A stretch of DNA of 64,000 bases from Chrysoperla carnea (lineage: Eukaryota > Arthropoda > Insecta > Neuroptera > Chrysopidae): assembly GCF_905475395.1 (NCBI RefSeq), contig NC_058337.1:29660983-29724982 (forward strand), in the 5' to 3' direction. Both the position numbers and the translations under genes were made by a program. This document shows, piece after piece, positions 61,331 through 64,000 of this stretch (position 1 is its first letter; every line of letters starts with the position of its first letter). The notes under the pieces are model-generated. The model ran no database searches and had not been told where the DNA came from. It saw only the letters and a list, made by a program, of their open reading frames with translations.

Positions 61331-62366
61331 GGGAAGGGGCCAGTTTTTATATACAGGAGACAGAAGATGTGGATTAATTACCCTTCTATACACTTTAACC
61401 TTAATCTAGATCTCTTTGATAAGCGTATTCTTGAAAAGACTTGCATCAAAAAAAAAATCTTCCAGAAATTTCATTTTTCCTCTTTAAATAGGGTCTGAAG
61501 CTTTCTAAAAGTGTAAAAACTCTCAGGAGTAAAATTATTCCTAAGAGATTTCAAGACCTTTTTCTTTGTTAGAATTTGAGGTTTGCATTCGTTAGCCCAT
61601 CAGGATGCATGAGAAATAAAGTCATTAAAATGAAAAAATGATCGCCACCATAGTGTCATCTATCCGATGCAGTGTAACCTAATAAATGATGATAAAGATA
61701 AAATCACCGGCATTTATTATAGATTAGCTAGGGTACATTCCTAAACATCAGGTTCAGTTCTTCAGAGGATACAATATTTTGAGAGGAATTGTTATACATG
61801 CTGAAACTATAGATATGTCTACAATGCCTACCGCGATTATCTGCAAAAAAGTTTTATTCGATTCATGTGGAATGATTTGAGCGAAAATGGGCCTAAACAC
61901 AAGAATTGTTGTGCACCATCATAAAATTATATCTATCATTTCGTAAAATTGAATAACTGCAAAATTTTGATGTTGAATTTGGTTTTAGCCTAAGCAATTA
62001 AAATTTAACTTATGTACGAAACCATTTTTTGTTAAATGCACCCCTTCGAAGAAAAATGCTAGAGTCCATTAAAATAAATCATCCTAAATACAGAATAACA
62101 TTTACATTTTGTTTTGATTACTACAAGTCGCATACTGTAAACACAGCTTAACAAACAAAATTTAAATAATATTATTTCAATGACGCAATTTTATGATTGT
62201 AATTAATATTCACATTGTATAATTAATATTTTTGCAAGTATTTAAATACGACATCTCGCATCATAAAAACATCCTCTTTCCCAATACGGTAGCAATTTTA
62301 AGTCATTTATATTATCTACACTCCCGAAAAAAACTAAAGGAACGCTCAAATTGAAAAACATTGGTA

Positions 62367-62885
62367 AACAAGTGAAAAAAAACAATTGAACGAGTTAATT
62401 GTTTAAATACCATGCATGGACAGTGTTGATTACTCAATCGCATTACACATACATACATGTCACACATACATAACTGTTATTCCCATATAATACATACTAT
62501 ACAATTTACGCCTAATTTCGCCCTCACGGGTAAACAGTGATGTTTACGAAAAAATGTTTTAAAGGAAAGTTGGCTACTTTTTTATAAGGAATATTTTTTA
62601 CATTTAAACTTTTGTTCTATCTCTTACGGTTTACAAGATAGGTCCTACAAATCCAAGACCCAATTGACCTATGTTGCTCATTTACGAACTTGACCTCACT
62701 TTTTACGACCTGAGTTATTGAGTTGACAGACGGGCGGACGGACAACCGAAAATCGACTAATTAGGTGATTTTGTGAACACCTATACCAAAATTTTGTTCG
62801 TAGCATCAATATTTTTAAGCGTCACAAACTTGGGACTACTCTTAGTATACCTTGCATATTACATATGTATATGCATGGTATAATA
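62367..62885 (+). mobile_element. INE-1-like repeat, copy 7
   Basis: It begins AACAAGTGAAAAAAAACAATT, has GACAGACGGGCGGACGGAC near 62723, and ends TGCATGGTATAATAAG. It is outside any gene. Confidence 0.75.
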
Positions 62886-63492
62886 AGATGCACTAATAAT
62901 TTTTCAGAAATTTATTTTGTTTAAAGACTTTTTTAACTTACAAAAAAGAAAAATATAAACCCCATGTTTAAACTGCAGAAACAGGTGAACTAGTTTAAGA
63001 ACGATTTTTTTATTTTGGTTTGTAGGAAAGTTTATACAAGCTTTAATTCGGAATGATAAAATAAAAAAGATAAAATTGTATTTAATGCATACCTACCATA
63101 TTATTAACATGTATCAATGGTAAATCATGTTGTTAGATCAAGAATAAAGATATATCATTTCGCTTATTTACTACTTTACCTCCTCAAAATAATGTTTACA
63201 TGTTTAAAACTGGAATATGCTACAATAGCTTATTTACCATTAATCAAATTAATATAATGTAAGACAGTCATGAGAGTTTATTCTAAATCAAAACTACACT
63301 AACAATCATCTTCAATCTACCTGCATTCTGATAAATTATCCTAAAATCATAAAATTTCTGAACAGTAAATAGCACTCACTTTATGCCGAGGATTCACCGA
63401 ATGATTCAATGTACATTGGAGATATTTTAAGCTCAACATCTTTAAATAAAAAGTACAAAGGTTAATGCATATCAAATATTTATTAAAGGTAT

Positions 63493-63612
63493 ACTCAATG
63501 TCACAAAAAAGGCTCGTTTTAAAACATTCTAAGTGTTACTATTATAACATAGCATATGATGCGTACGCTTAGAATGTTTTAACTGTGGCACTTTTTCTGA
63601 CAGTGAGTGTAG
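63493..63612. mobile_element. Small MITE with fold-back structure, near the window end
   Basis: Outer ends TACTCAATGTCACAAAAAAG and inverse TTTTTCTGACAGTGAGTG; inner arms GTTTTAAAACATTCTAAG and CTTAGAATGTTTTAA. About 120 bases. Confidence 0.65.
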
Positions 63613-64000
63613 GTATATGACCTAAATCTTTCATACATTAATTATTCTATATTCATTAATAGGGTTATACTACAGTAAAGAAAGACCCGAAAATAATTTT
63701 TACTTAAAAATAATACTTGAAATTTTTAGGGGGTGTTTGGGGGCATGCCCTCTGTCAAAAACCGAGTTTTCGTATTCGTGGTGGTGATGGAAGATACAAT
63801 CCCCTGTCAATACAGCGGTGAGTTGGTTTTTATTAGTTATCTTTGTTGCTATCGCACGTACAGTCAAGTTCTATATTTGAATTTTTTTTAAGACATGTTT
63901 TTTCATTCTATTAGACTTCAAACTTATCAATAATTCTAAATGAACATGTCAGTTATTCAGTATTTATCAATAAACGAAAACTACCTCTCACATTCGACCT

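Noticed and set aside
1-64000. CRISPR array, operon or prokaryotic system
   Set aside because: No spaced identical repeats and no bacterial gene layout; spliced genes show a eukaryotic sequence.

Overview
The window is a piece of an AT-rich insect-type nuclear genome. The evidence is genes split into many short exons by GT...AG introns, AATAAA polyadenylation signals, a 5S rRNA-like unit, a tRNA-headed SINE, LINE remnants and many non-autonomous DNA elements. Nothing bacterial was seen. The species cannot be named from the sequence. The gene family (GPI-anchored M1 aminopeptidase N of the gut type, in a tandem cluster) and the repeat types fit an insect.

All recognisable protein-coding content is a head-to-tail array of three plus-strand M1 zinc aminopeptidase N paralogues, called A, B and C here. 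Gene A (6-10221) enters the window already started: 8 exons and 579 codons of its 3' part are present, from just after the catalytic exon. Gene B (20663-30135) is complete: 12 exons, 1013 codons. Gene C (40544-57516) is complete: 13 exons, 962 codons. I rebuilt the exon chains by hand. Each stays in one open frame, and the intron positions and phases match between paralogues. B and C keep GAMEN, HEXXH-X18-E and the catalytic Tyr; A keeps the Tyr. All three end in a hydrophobic tail that suggests a GPI anchor.

The gaps are almost the same size (10.44 kb from A to B, 10.41 kb from B to C). I see no other host gene in them. Gaps and introns are filled with mobile elements: (i) an INE-1/Helentron-like family with at least seven copies, one with a readable empty site; (ii) TA-flanked MITEs; (iii) long fold-back palindromes inside the aminopeptidase introns; (iv) a tRNA-headed SINE with a 9-bp target duplication; (v) repeats that look like LINE 3' ends, and two eroded LINE coding fragments downstream of C (57.6-64 kb); (vi) a 5S rRNA-like unit between two 56-bp direct repeats in the last intron of A.

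Most notable: a near-identical tract shared by A and B that runs through an intron (probable gene conversion), the 5S unit, the empty-site evidence for the INE-1-like family, and the clustering of 0.4-0.9 kb hairpin-forming palindromes in aminopeptidase introns.
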